Source of the DNA: Chamaea fasciata
Taxonomy: Eukaryota > Chordata > Aves > Passeriformes > Sylviidae
Direction: 5' to 3'
Assembly: GCA_029207755.1 (NCBI GenBank)
Contig: JARCOQ010000001.1
Span: 87,717,637-87,781,636, forward strand
Length of the DNA: 64,000 nt
Part shown: positions 11,786 to 24,141 of the stretch, piece after piece
How positions within the stretch are numbered: the first letter of the stretch is position 1
Layout: every line of letters starts with the position of its first letter
Notes under the pieces: model-generated
Database searches by the model: none
Told to the model about the DNA's origin: nothing
What the model saw: the letters and a program-made list of their open reading frames with translations, nothing else
Position numbers and translations under genes: made by a program

Positions 11786-11805
11786 GTGTGTGTGTGTGTG
11801 TGTGT
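11786..11805. repeat. (GT)10 microsatellite
   Basis: Ten uninterrupted GT units. Ordinary dinucleotide repeat, likely length-polymorphic. Confidence 0.9.
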
Positions 11806-13371
11806 CTTCTCACCTGTCCACTGCCTTGGAGAAGAGAGCAGGGCAGCCCTACTTCCTTCTCAGCCATTTGGGTACAACTTGATGCCCCACACCTACTTCT
11901 CCAGTTTTGGATCGGTGCAGTCCGGAAGTAAAAAAGGCAACAAATTCTCCTATCCACACAGGGTCATCAAAAGGCTTACAGATTAGTGAAGTTTTTATGA
12001 GGTTTTAGTGGCATACCAATATTTTGATAACCTATCTTGGAAGAGGTAGTTTCACTTGACAAGAGGGTAAGTTGAGCCAGAAGCAGCTGTTTCCTGAGCA
12101 TCACTTGCTGTGTTGGGAGAATAAGTGAGGTTTGGATTTCTTGGCTTTTGCTGTCTTGGGTCACACCCAATCTGAAAACAGACAGTAAGTGCATTTTTCA
12201 CTACTTCAGAGAAGGGTTTGAAAAGCAATGCTACAAAGCAAGTCATTTACTCATTTAAGACACCACAGTCTATAGGTTCATTGATTGCCTAGTTAGGATT
12301 TGGTTTGGACAATTAGTAGAATTTTAAAGCATTTTATATATTGAGTGGAAGACATTAAATGAAGAGGACATCTGTAACTTATAGGTCTCAGTCCTGAAAA
12401 ACATTTATGCACACACTTTCTCTTTGCATGAATTACTTTATTGAACACAGCAGACTTATGTAAAAGCTCACCCCAAACTGAGAACATTCGTAGTAAAAGA
12501 ATGTGTGAAAATTTCTACAGAACTGAAAAGACATGATGATTACACTTCATTGTTCTCTGACCCCTCATCCTTCCTTCTCCCTCCCATACCAAATTAAGAA
12601 ACTCATTCTAGCATCTTTTCAGTGATTTCAGGTTGGTATAATACCACTGATTTGAGAGAACTATTCCTCATCTGGTGAAGATGAAAACAATTTTAGATAC
12701 TTACTGCTGATCAGCCACACTCTAAAAACCAAAACCACTGAAGTGCACATAAGATAGCCCAAATAATAAGCTCTTTTTCACCAGAAATTTCAACGTGTTT
12801 TTTTTCATACTCTAATAAAATGAGAGTTTTCTCATCCAAATTTTAACAGCAGACAACACAGAGCTAAAAAGGCTGCCACAATAACATGAGATTGTATACA
12901 GTTTCTTTTCACCCTAGTTCATTCCTATTCATTTATTGACATGGGGTTAGCTACTTAACAGAATCCAAAAAACTAAAATTGACAGATGAAAAAATCCATA
13001 CCGTTTTCATTTGCTACTACTTTTTCTTCAAGTGAAACCTGTGCTGGCCTGGTTTACTACCTACCCAAAACAAAGGCCACAAATTGCTCAGTGGAGCAGC
13101 AGTAACTTCCAGCTATTAATGAGTAGCAGCTTTTGAGACCAGACTGATTTTGTGACTGCAGACTGTCCCACTGCAGCCTACATGGTGCAGTGCAGAAGTC
13201 AAATAAGGCACAGAGCCCACTGGAATCAATGAGGAGACTATCACTGTCATGATGTCAATATAGTACACAAGTCCCACCCAAAATGTAGGGACAACTAGAA
13301 ACCTCAGGAAATCCATAGAAGCTGGTAGAAACAGCAGAGGTGACCTTTGTGAAGTACTAATGCCCACAGAG

Positions 13372-13393
13372 ATACTTGGCAATTGCCAAGTAT
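13372..13393. repeat. 22-bp perfect palindrome
   Basis: ATACTTGGCAA followed immediately by its exact reverse complement TTGCCAAGTAT. The core contains TTGGC and GCCAA, the two half-sites bound by nuclear factor I, but separated by four bases (AATT) where the usual NFI spacing is five. The next outer bases (G and T) do not pair. Binding is inference. Confidence 0.85.
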
Positions 13394-14601
13394 TATTTAT
13401 ATAGCATGTTCATTCCAGATGATATTTTCTTGTGGGTTTTTCCCATGACAGCTGAAAACATTAAAACTATCATCACTGGTTTACCTCCTTCCCTTTAAAT
13501 CAATTCACCTCCTTAACTGTTAACACCACAACTAAATGAAAATTTGCATAAGGTCATGTTAAACTCTTGTTAGATGCAATCTCTCCCGTAGACTTCAAGA
13601 GATTATTGAAAGGGCTAACAGCCCTGATCTACAAGAGAGTGGATGTTTCTGCAAAGTGCCACCTTGCCTCCTCACACCAGGACTTGGAAGAAGAAACCTT
13701 CAGCAGACCTTCCATTTTGTTCCATGTGAACCAAACCCAAGTTTTTCCTCTGTCGTCAACAGAAAGTATAGAAATGCAGGAGTAGTAAAACGCAGAATAT
13801 AGTGCACAAAATGCCCCTGTCAGGCCCTGGCTCACTGATGCGGTCTTCCTAGGTAAGACTTTTCTTGTTGCAAGTAGAAAATGCATTGCAACTGTATGTG
13901 GCTCTTTGTCTCAGAATGGGTGGATTAATTATCCTCCATTTTTGACTCATAAATCATAAATGGATAACATTTCATTTTGAAGTTATCAGTATTCCCATAG
14001 GTTAAGTTTAAGCCTCTGGACAGTTACTTCTTACAGTCTACGCTTAGATGAAGGTAATCTTTAAGGTGAGAAAACAGCTGTTCTTCCTTAAGATTCAAAG
14101 AATGCCTAAAGAAAATCCTTTTCTTTTTTTCTTTGTTCCCTATTTCTCCCCTTCTTCCCCCCACTTTTTTAATATCTGAATTACGAATGCAAAATCTTGT
14201 ATTTCAAGAGATTTTGTAGATGCTTCCAGAGCAGTAGACAGCTGTAAAATCTAGGAAGTATCTTCATCTGTTGAATGAGTGAAGCTGCTGGATCACTCAC
14301 ATGCATCACTGCAATTGTTACTGGGTGTTTCAGTTCATAAAGACCAAAGAAAAAAAACAAAGATGATCACAGGAGTTTATGCTGCAGTGAGCTGTGTGTG
14401 GGCAAGACACTCTTCAAGCAAAATCCAGCAGGATTCTCTGAGATCCCAAACGTCCTCTGCAATAGCATGACTGCAGGACTATAGGCTGAATTTAACATGG
14501 AGTCCACCCTCTAACTGCCTGGCTACATGCAATTCCTTCAGCCACTTAATTGCATCAGATGAATGGATTTTCAGTGTCACTTTGTATGAATAATGAGGTA
14601 C

Positions 14602-15194
14602 TGTAGTTTAATCCCAGCCAGCAGCCAAGTCCCACACAGCCACTCACTCATTCTGCCGCCAGTAGTATCAGGGAGAGAATTGGAAGGATAAAAGGTAGAA
14701 AAACCATGGGTTGATGTAAGGAAAACTTAATAGGGAAAGAGAAAGTAGCTTACACCAGCAAAGCAAACCCAGGAATTAATACACTGTTTCCCATGGGCAG
14801 ACAGGTGTTCAGCCATCTCCAGGAGAGCAGGGCCCCATCACATGTAATGGCTACTTGGGAAGACAAACGCCATCACTCCAAACATCCCCCCCCTTCCTCC
14901 TTTGCCTCCCCAAATTTACATGCTGAGCATAATGCCATACAGTCTGGAATATCCCTTTGGTCACCTGGGGTCATCTGTCCTGGCTGTGTCTCCTCCCAGC
15001 TTCCCATTCATCCCCTGCCTCCTCAACTGTGTGTCAGTATGAGAAGCAGAAAAGACCTTGGCTCTGGGCAGGCTCTGCTCAGCATTAAGAAAAACATCTC
15101 TATATTATCAACTCTGTATTCAGCACAAATCCAAAACAGCCCCATACCAGCCACTGTGAAGAAAATTAACTTCCTTCAAACCAAAACCACCACA
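14602..15194 (-). mobile_element. Solo LTR, ERVL-like, near full length
   Basis: A 593-bp minus-strand LTR. On the plus strand it begins TGTAGTTTAATCCCAGCCAG and ends CCAAAACCACCACA, so read on its own strand it starts TGTGGTGGTTTTGG and ends ...TTAAACTACA with standard TG...CA termini. Diagnostic internal blocks are GACAGGTGTTCAGCCATCTC, GGGAAGACAAACGCCATCAC, GGAATATCCCTTTGGTCACC and AAAACAGCCCCATACCAGCC. The TATA-like position is degraded (TTTACATG at 14915-14922 on the plus strand) and the polyadenylation hexamer reads ATTAAG on the minus strand (about 14728-14733). No 5-bp target duplication is visible (GGTAC against TAAGG). There is no primer-binding site or internal retroviral sequence next to it, so it is an old solo LTR. 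Confidence 0.87.
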
Positions 15195-17283
15195 TAAGGA
15201 AAACTGGACATTAAAGCTTGCCTCTAACCTTGAGGACTTCTTTCTTTCCCTTGTACTAAACCGTGACAACTTATCTGATAAAACAATAAATATCATATTA
15301 GCACTGGCACTCAGTAGCATACTATAAGCTTCTTAGCACTTTATTCTGCCCTAAAAACACTGTTTCATGCCAATAAAGTAGACTTACCTCTGGTATTTGG
15401 CTAGAGATTCTGAAGTCCATACTTTTGCGTGGAAGGAAAGTATTTCCTTTTGCATGCAAATAAAGTATTTAAGGTAGTGGTTTTATGAAGCAGAAAACAA
15501 TGCTTCACTGTACTGACTCCATTTTTCCACCAAACATTTATGACAACAATAGTACAGAAAAGCAACAGGACAGATCAGAACCAGGAGTCTTCCTGGTCAT
15601 CCCATCAGCAAAAACAATAGACATATTTTTCAAGAGAGTTATTTTGTCCTCTTACGAGAGTTATAACCACTTTAGTAGTCTTTAATAATGAGCTCAAAGA
15701 TGGGTTCACCTTAACAAAAATATGGATCTGGATTCACTATCCCACAGATCCCACAACAAAGCATATGCAAATATTTAATGTGTTCAAAGCACTAACCTTT
15801 TGGTTTTCCTGCCCTCCCCTCCCCAAGCAGAAAAATCACAGGAAGGAGGCAAGTTTCAGGAACCAAGATATTCTACTTGAACCAAAAAACTTAGATTCAC
15901 TTCTTGGCTTTGATTCAGGTTCACTGCGTAATCTTGGACATGTCTCCAAGCTTAGCTGCTAAGATAGACAGATGGCATGGACACATAAATTGGGAAAACT
16001 ATCCAGACTGGAGGACCTGTTTCAAACCCACAGAGTCTGCCATACCTGAATCAGAAATTAGATTTTGAAATAACCGCTGGGAATACATCCTGGCAGCAAA
16101 GCCATTCCCTGGAGGACAACTTACTTTGACAGTGCAGGAAAAGTTGCAGGAAAGAAAAGGAAAGCTCTGCCCCAGCACAGCTGGTTTGGCACAGGATCTG
16201 AGTTTTTCCACACACCCAGCCATGGCTGCACCTGAGCACAGCTACTGGGGTCATTGGTTTCCTGTGATGGGGAAAATGCATTTTTAGAAATTAGATTTAG
16301 GGTGAGAAGGAAAGTAACCTAAAGGGTTTCAGCAAGGTAAAACCCTTGCTTCAGCTACAACGAAGAACAAGCCTGTTCGGCATCCTTCAAAAAAAATCTC
16401 AACCTCCAAGATGTCATCTGGATGCAAGCTGACCAGGAACATACAATCTCCCTTCTCCTGAAACATGCAAGGCAATTACATGAGTCTCAATGTAAAGTTT
16501 ACACTTCATACCCTATTCATCTACTAGAAAACAGCTTGCACACAGGCAACAGGAACAAGCTGATTTCATATGAGAGTGTCAAAGAATCTGCTTCAGGTTG
16601 GACCATGAATGTTCATCCTTGATGCTGATGAGGTGCCTTGAGAGCAGTTTCTTTCACACCATCTGCAAATGGTGCTACTGAATATACTGAATACTTTCCA
16701 GCACCATGCCCAAGGGCATAGTTTGCATCTCAACATGGCCAAATGAGGAAATTCTACTTCAGGTTCTAGACCAAAAGCACCACAAATGCAGAAAGTTACT
16801 AAACATAAGCAGCTGCTTCATATAACATAAGATACTTGAATGGGGCAGTGAAGGAAATTGAGAGACCATGTGTGGGTGTGAAACACTGGATGATCATGGA
16901 CATAGAAGAAGGAGGCCATATGAAACCAAATCACATAGGGCTTTGTCTGAGCAGTAAATTTGCCTGCTCTTACATGAAACAGTTTTAGGTGATAGGAGGA
17001 AAAACTGTGGATGTTAACATGGATTTTGCACCAAGACTTCAGCAGCCATAGAGTGCTACCCACAATTTTTTAGCGGAGCTACATCATCCTATACTCATAG
17101 AGGATAAATCTCTGACTTATGTGGAAAACTTCTTGATTTTTTTCAATGCAGTTCCTCCCAGCAATTGTTACACTCAAGAAGTGAGTGTGCTTCAAATCCT
17201 GAACACTGGAGGCTTCTGCTAGTGATAGTCCCACATTCAAAACCACAACACTGTGTTGAGTTCAATCTCTGTTTGCATTTCAA
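15195..17283. other. Gene-free unique sequence
   Basis: About 2.1 kb between an LTR and a CR1. No exon, RNA gene or repeat family is recognised. Open frames do not exceed 81 codons and look random. Confidence 0.55.
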
Positions 17284-18240
17284 AGAATCATAGACTGGTT
17301 TGGGTCAGAAGGGACCTTAAAGATCATCCAGTTCCAAATCCTCTACCAGGGGCAGGGACACCTTTCACTAGACCAGGTTGCTCAAAGCCCCATCCAACCC
17401 AGCCTTGAACACTTCTCCAGGGATGGAGCATCTGCTGTTTCTTTGGCTAGTCTGTTCCAGTGCCTCACCTCAATGTCTGTAAAGAATTTATTTCCAATAT
17501 CTAACCTAAACCCACCCCCTTTCAGTTTAAAGCCATTACCTCTTGTCCTATCACTACAACCCTTTGTAAAAAATACCTCCCAGCTCTCTTGTGGGGCTGT
17601 TTCAGAAACTGGAAGGCTGCTGTAATGTTTACCTAGAGCCTTCTCTTTTTCCAAGCCGAACAACTTCAGCTGTCTCAGCCTGACCTCATAGAAGAGGTTC
17701 TCCAGCCCTCTGATCATCTTCATGGCCCTTATCTGGACTCACTCTAACATTCCCTTCTTATACTGGGGGATCCAGAACTGAACACAGTAACCAGGCTGGG
17801 TGTCCTGAGAGCAGAACTACCTTCCTTGACTTCGGCACACTTCTTTTGACGCAACCCAGGACACCATTGGTCTTCTGGACTCCAAAAACATTTGGACAAC
17901 CATATTGTCAGGTCATGTTGAGCTTCTTGCCAACAACACCACGAAGTCTTTCTTCTCAGGGCTGCTCTCAATCCATTCTCCACCCAAGTCTATTTGTGCT
18001 TGGGATTGTCCCCACCCATGAGCAGGACTTGAGCTTCATGGGCTTCTCACAGCGCCGTATCTCAAGCTTCTCAAGTCAAGATCCTTCTGGATGGCATCCC
18101 CTCCTTCCAGGGTGTCACCTGCACCACACAGTTTGATGTCACTGCAAACATGCTGAGGCTGTCCCCAATACTGCTGTCCAGTCACCAACAAAGTTGCCCC
18201 CAACACCAACCCCTAAGACCTCTTGTCACTTGCAGATATT
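17284..18240 (-). mobile_element. CR1 LINE, about 955 bp, 5'-truncated
   Basis: The longest CR1 copy in the window, on the minus strand. The left end (AGAATCATAGACTGGTTTGG, then AAGGGACCTTAAAGATCATC) is the reverse complement of the CR1 3' tail. Moving right, the sequence follows CR1 ORF2 backwards through the C-terminal domain into the end of the reverse transcriptase. On the plus strand CTTCTGGACTCC, TCTCAGGGCTGCTCTCAATC, GATCCTTCTGGATGGCATCC and CCTAAGACCTCTTGTCACTT correspond to the usual ORF2 order. It ends near 18240 and is diverged with several indels, so it is an old insertion. Confidence 0.93.
17382..18150 (-). pseudogene. CR1 ORF2 remnant with broken RT motif
   Basis: The minus strand retains, in one frame, MKMIRGLENLFYEVRLRQLK, LFGLEKEKALGK, CSDRTRGNGFKLKGG, GFRLDIGNKFFT, VRHWNRLAKETADAPSLEK (17382-17723). 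In another frame near 17925-17985 it retains WIESSPEKKDFVVLL. At about 18140-18145 the sequence expected to encode the FADD catalytic box of the reverse transcriptase lacks one base: the minus strand has TTTGCAGTGACAT where TTTGCAGATGACAC is usual. That puts the catalytic aspartates out of frame. Frame changes between segments confirm a pseudogene. Confidence 0.85.
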
Positions 18241-21200
18241 GTGGAATTAAATGCTTTGCTCCTATTTTTTTCCGTTTCTATGTAGCAATATTCCAACTCA
18301 GAGACTAACAACACATTGTGATGAATGCTTACACAGTTATATTTGAATATTTTTATCTATAAATGTTAGCTAAAGCCAAAGTGAAAGTGACTGATAAAGA
18401 TCTTTCTCTCTCCTTTGTATTGCTGCCGTAAATACTGTGAGTTGCTTCTTAAATACTAACCAAAAAATTTAGACTCATTTGGGAACTAGTCAAACCTGTG
18501 CTCCTGGCTCTCCAGTAAAAATTGTCACACGTTAAGAGACTCACATCTTCTCAGATCCTCCTGCCATCTCTTGTCCATCATTATCCCAGATTAATGCCCG
18601 TACCTCCTTTGTTCTGCAATGGCCTTTGCTGACACTTCTGCAAAAAAGTATTTTGGTGTACCTCATGTTGAGAAATGCATGCCAACAACCATCCTTCTCA
18701 TTTAAGTTACCACAGAGGAGTCACATCATGCCATTTCTCTGGGTCATTTGTGCAATGTCAGGTACGGCAGGATGTGACTCAGCCATGACTGGGTTCAGAA
18801 GTAGGACTCTGAAATCTTCCAGTTTCAGTTTACTTTGGGAATTCTTGGGACTGGCAGAAAAAGGAAAGTGAACCAATAGAAAATTAATGATAGATGCCAT
18901 AAACCTTGGTCTTCTACAAAGCCTCCGTGTATCCCTTCTTCAGAAGGCACTGGTTCCTAGTCCTCTGAGGGGTAAAGGAGAGTAGGGAAACTGATTTTCC
19001 CTCTCCTTCTATTCCTTTCTTTTCCCAGTTCCACAGAAGAAATCTCCCTTTCTTCCAGCTCTAGGCTGTTTAACATTAGCAGGCAATTGTTCCATCAGCA
19101 GCACCTGGAAAACTCTTCCCAGATGGAAGATCGTATCTCCTCTTCCCCTTCTAGTGGGGGTGGCTTGGAAACCACCTTCTCATGTACCAGGCCTCAGCTT
19201 CCACCTTTGCTTTGAGACAAACCCTCGTTATACTTTGCCTAAGGATGTCCTGTTCTCTGAAAGATGGCCGTCTTTCACAAAAGCCAGAGAACCTTGCTTA
19301 GCATTCCTAATCTCAGAGACACACACAAGCATACACTAAAGTTCTGACCAAGGTCGTGGAAGGCTGCATCTCTTATACACTTGTAATTTTATTGTAAAAC
19401 CTTAATATAACACCTATTCACATTCCTTTAGCCTAGAAAGCTACTTTTTTCTAATAGTTGAACGATATCACAGCCTCTCTTACACAATACGGTGAAGGTG
19501 AATAAATTTCATAGCACTAAATTTCATAGAATTGAACTGAATCTCACATGACTTGCATAAGGATGCCAGATACAGCCACATTTTAATCCTCTGCTATTCA
19601 TGAAAACAGAGCATATGTTTTTATCGATTCCACTAATCCAAACTAATCTTTGCATGGAATATTTGACATTAAGAGACAATATTTATACCCTAAATAAGCA
19701 AAAGTGATAAGTTTCTATTCCATCTTTGTTTTATCTCTCTGAGTACCTCCCACTCTGTTTTCTTAGACTGATATGACTCACAAATGGCCTGCAAATACAC
19801 TTCTCCCACACATACCAACTTGCACAAGTGGACCCCCTAAAAGGTGCAACAGATCCAAAGAGAGGACAGAATGACCAGAGAGGAAAGAAACTGGAAGTAT
19901 ATAATAACCTTTTAGGACAATTCCCACAATTTTTCCAGGGAAACATGTCTGATATGAACACTTCAGTCATGCAGAGATAGATGACACATTTGTGTGTGGG
20001 CAGAGGATGAAATTGGGTGTGGACTGCGTGCCTCTGCAATCGGCACAGTGATAGGTCTAACTCAGCACCAGAGGTGCTGAATCATCTGTTCAGAGCTTAG
20101 AGTTCTTCATCATTCCCTTTCTCACATGGAAAAATCCTGGCTGGATTGCCTGAAAATTTTTCCTTGCTGGCTGGGGTCCAATCTGAGAGAAAGGCCATCA
20201 GCACAGCAGGATTTAGACACCTTTGGAAATCCTCTCCAAAGTCCACTGATTCATGGGAAGGGATTGTGGAATTACCCCCACAATAACACCAAGCACTCAG
20301 AACAGTTATTTTGCTTATTTCATCCTCCTAAAGAATGAGCATAGGTGAAAATAATCAGACTTGTAAGTATCTTAAGTGACACTTGAAGGATTGAACTTAG
20401 AGGCAATTGAAAAAGCGAAGCATCTAACTCAGTGTATGGAAGTGTGTAGAGAAAAAGCAATATCTAATTTTGGGCAATGATCACTATGAACACCAGAGAG
20501 GCTGACAGTGAGTAAACATCTCTATATTCTGAAATCATGCCCAGCATCAGCTTGACATTTTCTTTTTCCTACCTTTTCAACATAAATTGTTAAATTAGGT
20601 ACATGCCAACAAACCCAATGGCATGATGGCAGAGAGGTACTCCCTTATTCTCAAAGCAAAAACACAACTACAGCCAATCTTAACAGCCTGAGCCAAAGAA
20701 AACCTCAGAGAATCTTATGAAGACATGACAGTATCACACAATTACACCACAAGCAAGATAGCTGCTGCGGCTTTACTTCTTGTACCACCTTGTAAGACCA
20801 TGGCATAAACCTGGTATATATAAATATTCCTGCTGTAGGCAGGAAGAAAAAACATATTGTTCCTGCATAATTTCCAGATGCAGGTCTTGACCACTTCATA
20901 AATGCTGTCAAGTGAGAAGCATTAGAGGAGAGATATTATATATAGCAAAGGAATTATATTACCCACATTACTAACAACAGAGGAGGAAAAAAGGGGGTGC
21001 TTGTTAGAATAGATATTGTTCCCAATTCTCCCCCAGCAAATAAAACACACACATGCTGTGGCAAGAGCAGATTGCAGAGGATGAGCAACCAGATGAGTGG
21101 CTAATTAGCCCTTCTAGTTGAGGAGTAACTGATTAAATGTGCCAAGTTCAGGCTCTAGTCTGGAGGTCAAGCTCATCTCTATGTCCGGTCCTCCTGCTTT

Positions 21201-23907
21201 TGCTGTCACTTAGAAGTGGCTTCTGCATCAGTAAAATATTTAAGATCACATTGCTAGATAATGTTGGTATTTAAGTCCTCTCTTAAAATCTGGCTTTGTA
21301 GTAATTTTAACTGGTAATCAAGTTCTCAGAGAATGGTTTGTCTGTTGAAGAAAGCAAAGTTTCTATTACAGCTTAGAGGGCTTACCTCCTTCCTGCCTAA
21401 TGCAGGATTTCTTTTTCTTTTTGCTGAAACAGCTGGAGACCACCACCATGAGAGACTGGGAGGTGAACTGGATGAACTCTGAATCTAACATAATCACAGT
21501 TTCTGTTCTCTCAAAAAAGCATGATCAAATGATTACTAATGAGAGTGAACCATAACTGAGACACAGGCTGATCCCAGAAAGTGAGTCAAACCCAAAAGTT
21601 CACCAGCACAGATTTTTATATTGATACTAATGATCAATTTGGTCAGAAGGTTCCTAAAACAGAAGTCAGAGCGAATGACTAAAATCTGGGTAGACAAGAT
21701 CCTCCAGCAGCCATCAGATAAAATCAGTTAAAAATGCAGTTTGTTACGGAAGTCAGCCAGCTCCCTACATGTCCCAACAACGGTATCCCCAAAAATGCAA
21801 ACCCCAGCTGCATGTAAATAGACAGTTCAGTTCTTCACATACACCCTGGCTGCCTCTCATTAGCATGAAGCCTACACATATTATCATGGTTTGCAGAGGC
21901 CTGACAACAGAAGCCCAAGCAATGTTATCTCAAGGATTCCTTGTGCCCCCCAGGCGCTCTCTGTGCCCTCCACTGTCTTTGTGCAGCAGTTGGACCATGA
22001 GCTGACTGCAAAGGGAGCCTTTTGTTCTGTTTGCAGAGAACGTGTGAGTGACGACAGCAGCAGGAATAATAAATATAAATGGTGTTACGCACACATGCAA
22101 ACATCCCCGCGGAAAATTCAGCCATAGGGTGAATACCAAAATTTGACTTGTCACTTAGCTATTTATAAAGTCAAAGAGGCTCAGAAATAGCAAAAAATAC
22201 TTATCCTTGCCAAAAACGTCTCCCAGAGTGGACAGCCCCAGGGGCTGAGATCTGAACTCTGCTCCAAACAGCAGTAGTACCTCCCCAGCGGGGAATTCCC
22301 AAAACGGGAAAGATACCCGAGAGCTGACACAAAGCCAGGAGATTTGGCTCCCACACCAGACTTCCTCCAGCTGTCAAGACAAGTGTGTCATGGTTAAAAA
22401 ACCTGCTGTGCTCTGGCTATTTCCTGCTGGAGCTGTGGCAGGCTGGGCAAAGACAAGAGGAGCTCAAGGGCTCTGTTGAGCATCTCTGGCCCATGATCAG
22501 AAACACACACCCAGCCCCATCCTCTCCACAGGCATCCAGAACTCCATGACATTGCAGACAAAGTGTTTTATCAGTCCCTATAAGACTTCTACCACCCTTT
22601 TTGTAGTAATGCCTATATGGCATTACTCAAAGGTTCATCCGTCACTCTGCTGGATGCACTCCTCCTTGCCACCTCTCCCCTAAGAGACATACCTGTAAAT
22701 TAGCTTTTGTTTCTGAGGTACAAGAAACATCCTTTTGGGGTCAGCACCCTGCTGGGGATTATAAGTGTGCAAACTGAAGCTTTAAACAAGCCCATGCATC
22801 ACTGAGGTTATATCTTCAAGGGATGGGGTAAGCCCTCAGGAGGGGTGATTTTATTTGCCGATATAAGAGTGGGCAGAGATCTGCAAGCTGTCTCAAGCCA
22901 GTATAGACTCAGGCTTTAAAAGTCCCATGTGGTTAAACAATGACTCATGGTTGATCCCTGCCTCGCCTGTCAACACTCACCACTGCTTTACATCCATACC
23001 ATTGCTAGAGCACAACTGAAGACCACAAGAAGTCGTGAACATTAATTTAGAACACACCACAGCTCATTCAGCTCCTGTGGAAAACACAAAATCTTGAGGC
23101 AGGGGATATTTTATGACTTCTTAAAATAAACATAATTCAAGTCTTTTTTTTTACATCACCTGCAAAAGAAGAATTAATTGGAGGAGCACAAACTGAACGC
23201 TAGCAGGCTCTTGAAAACCTGTGTTGAGTTCTTTTTCACCCAAGTCTATTCAAAAGAGCACATGTAAATATGCACATAGGAGGCAATACTTAGATGCACA
23301 TTTCCACACACGTGTATAAATATTCAGTAGAATGCTCCTCTACTGTGGCATCCTTTTAAATACAGCATCACTTTAAAATCCTTCATGAGTTTGAGACACA
23401 GACCCAGCTTACCTTTCTACTTCCCAGCTTCTCTTCACCTTTTGAAACCAAATCCTCCTTGCTGTCTCTATGGTGACAGTGACGTCCACGTCCCCCTGAT
23501 GAGATGGCTGCTGGCACGCACATCAGGTGCCAGAGCAAATCCTTCAGCAACAGAAATCTCTCCAGCTCCTCCATGGGACTTGATGCTCTTCTCCAGAACT
23601 CAGACAAACAACCTGGTAAAGAAAGCAGTGTTAAGCCAAGATCCTATGCCTAAAAGAGTGGGAAACTGGATCTAAATACGGTGACTAATGTATTTTTTTG
23701 TTTTTCTCTTCAATAATAATTACTGTTATTTGGAAAATAAATGTGATAGCACTGCTATCTGGATAGCATATCTGGATAACCTACACAGAATGAACTAATT
23801 AAAGGTAATTTCTGCCAGAAGGTTTGACAGTGAGAAGATACTTGCATCATGAAGTAGAAGTAGCTGATAAGCAGCATGACGAAAACCTCCTGCAATGTCC
23901 ATCCACC
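18241..23907. other. Gene-free unique sequence
   Basis: About 5.7 kb with no recognised gene or transposon. A short inverted repeat TCAGCACC-AGA-GGTGCTGA lies at 20062-20080. A slightly GC-richer stretch at about 22200-22560 begins no identifiable transcript. Open frames are 103 codons or fewer with no domain content. Confidence 0.55.
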
Positions 23908-23991
23908 TGGCACATGGAACCAGCACTGACAGAAGGATGTTTCTTGGCACATGAAACCAGCAGTGACAGAAGGATGTTTCTTGGCACATGG
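23908..23991. repeat. 37-bp tandem repeat, 2.3 copies
   Basis: Unit 1 (23908-23944) and unit 2 (23945-23981) differ at only two positions, and a third partial copy (TGGCACATGG) follows at 23982-23991. Each unit starts TGGCACATG and ends GGATGTTTCT. It is a recent local duplication (minisatellite seed). All reading frames through it are short. Confidence 0.92.
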
Positions 23992-24107
23992 TTAGCAGAG
24001 AGAGGAGCAAGAGGGGAGATTTTTATCAAGTGCTAACTGAGAAGCACCAGGTGGGACCTGCAAAGGTGTGCCTTTCAGGCAACCACAGAAGGTGGCTCCA
24101 GTGACTT

Positions 24108-24141
24108 TCTCTCCTTAGGAGAGACACAGTGAGTCACTGTG
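24108..24141. promoter_or_regulatory. Two abutting 17-bp palindromes with AP-1 motif
   Basis: TCTCTCCT-T-AGGAGAGA (24108-24124) is followed with no gap by CACAGTGA-G-TCACTGTG (24125-24141). Both have exact 8-bp arms around a single central base. The second contains the AP-1 consensus TGAGTCA at 24130-24136. The structure is directly visible; a regulatory role is inference, as no promoter or transcript is identified nearby. Confidence 0.4.

Larger units (their letters stand above)
8868..14601. other. Gene-free unique sequence between two LTRs
   Basis: About 5.7 kb with no gag, pol or env similarity and no host exon I can recognise. It contains A-rich and GT repeats, a 13-bp-arm inverted repeat at 10588-10620 and a perfect palindrome at 13372-13393, all listed separately. 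All open frames are short (104 codons or fewer) and have no protein signature. Confidence 0.55.

Noticed and set aside
8441..15194. The two same-orientation LTRs as ends of one provirus about 6.7 kb long
   Set aside because: They belong to different variants of the family. No TGG-type primer-binding site follows the LTR at 14602, no polypurine tract precedes the one at 8867, and no gag, pol or env similarity lies between them.
17744..17983. 79-codon minus-strand frame as a separate gene
   Set aside because: It lies entirely within the CR1 at 17284-18240 and is an out-of-frame reading of CR1 ORF2.
22388..22560. TGTCATGGTTAAAAAACC as the start of another LTR
   Set aside because: Only the first dozen bases resemble a known LTR start. 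The following sequence does not match the LTR family order and no matching end or target duplication was found.
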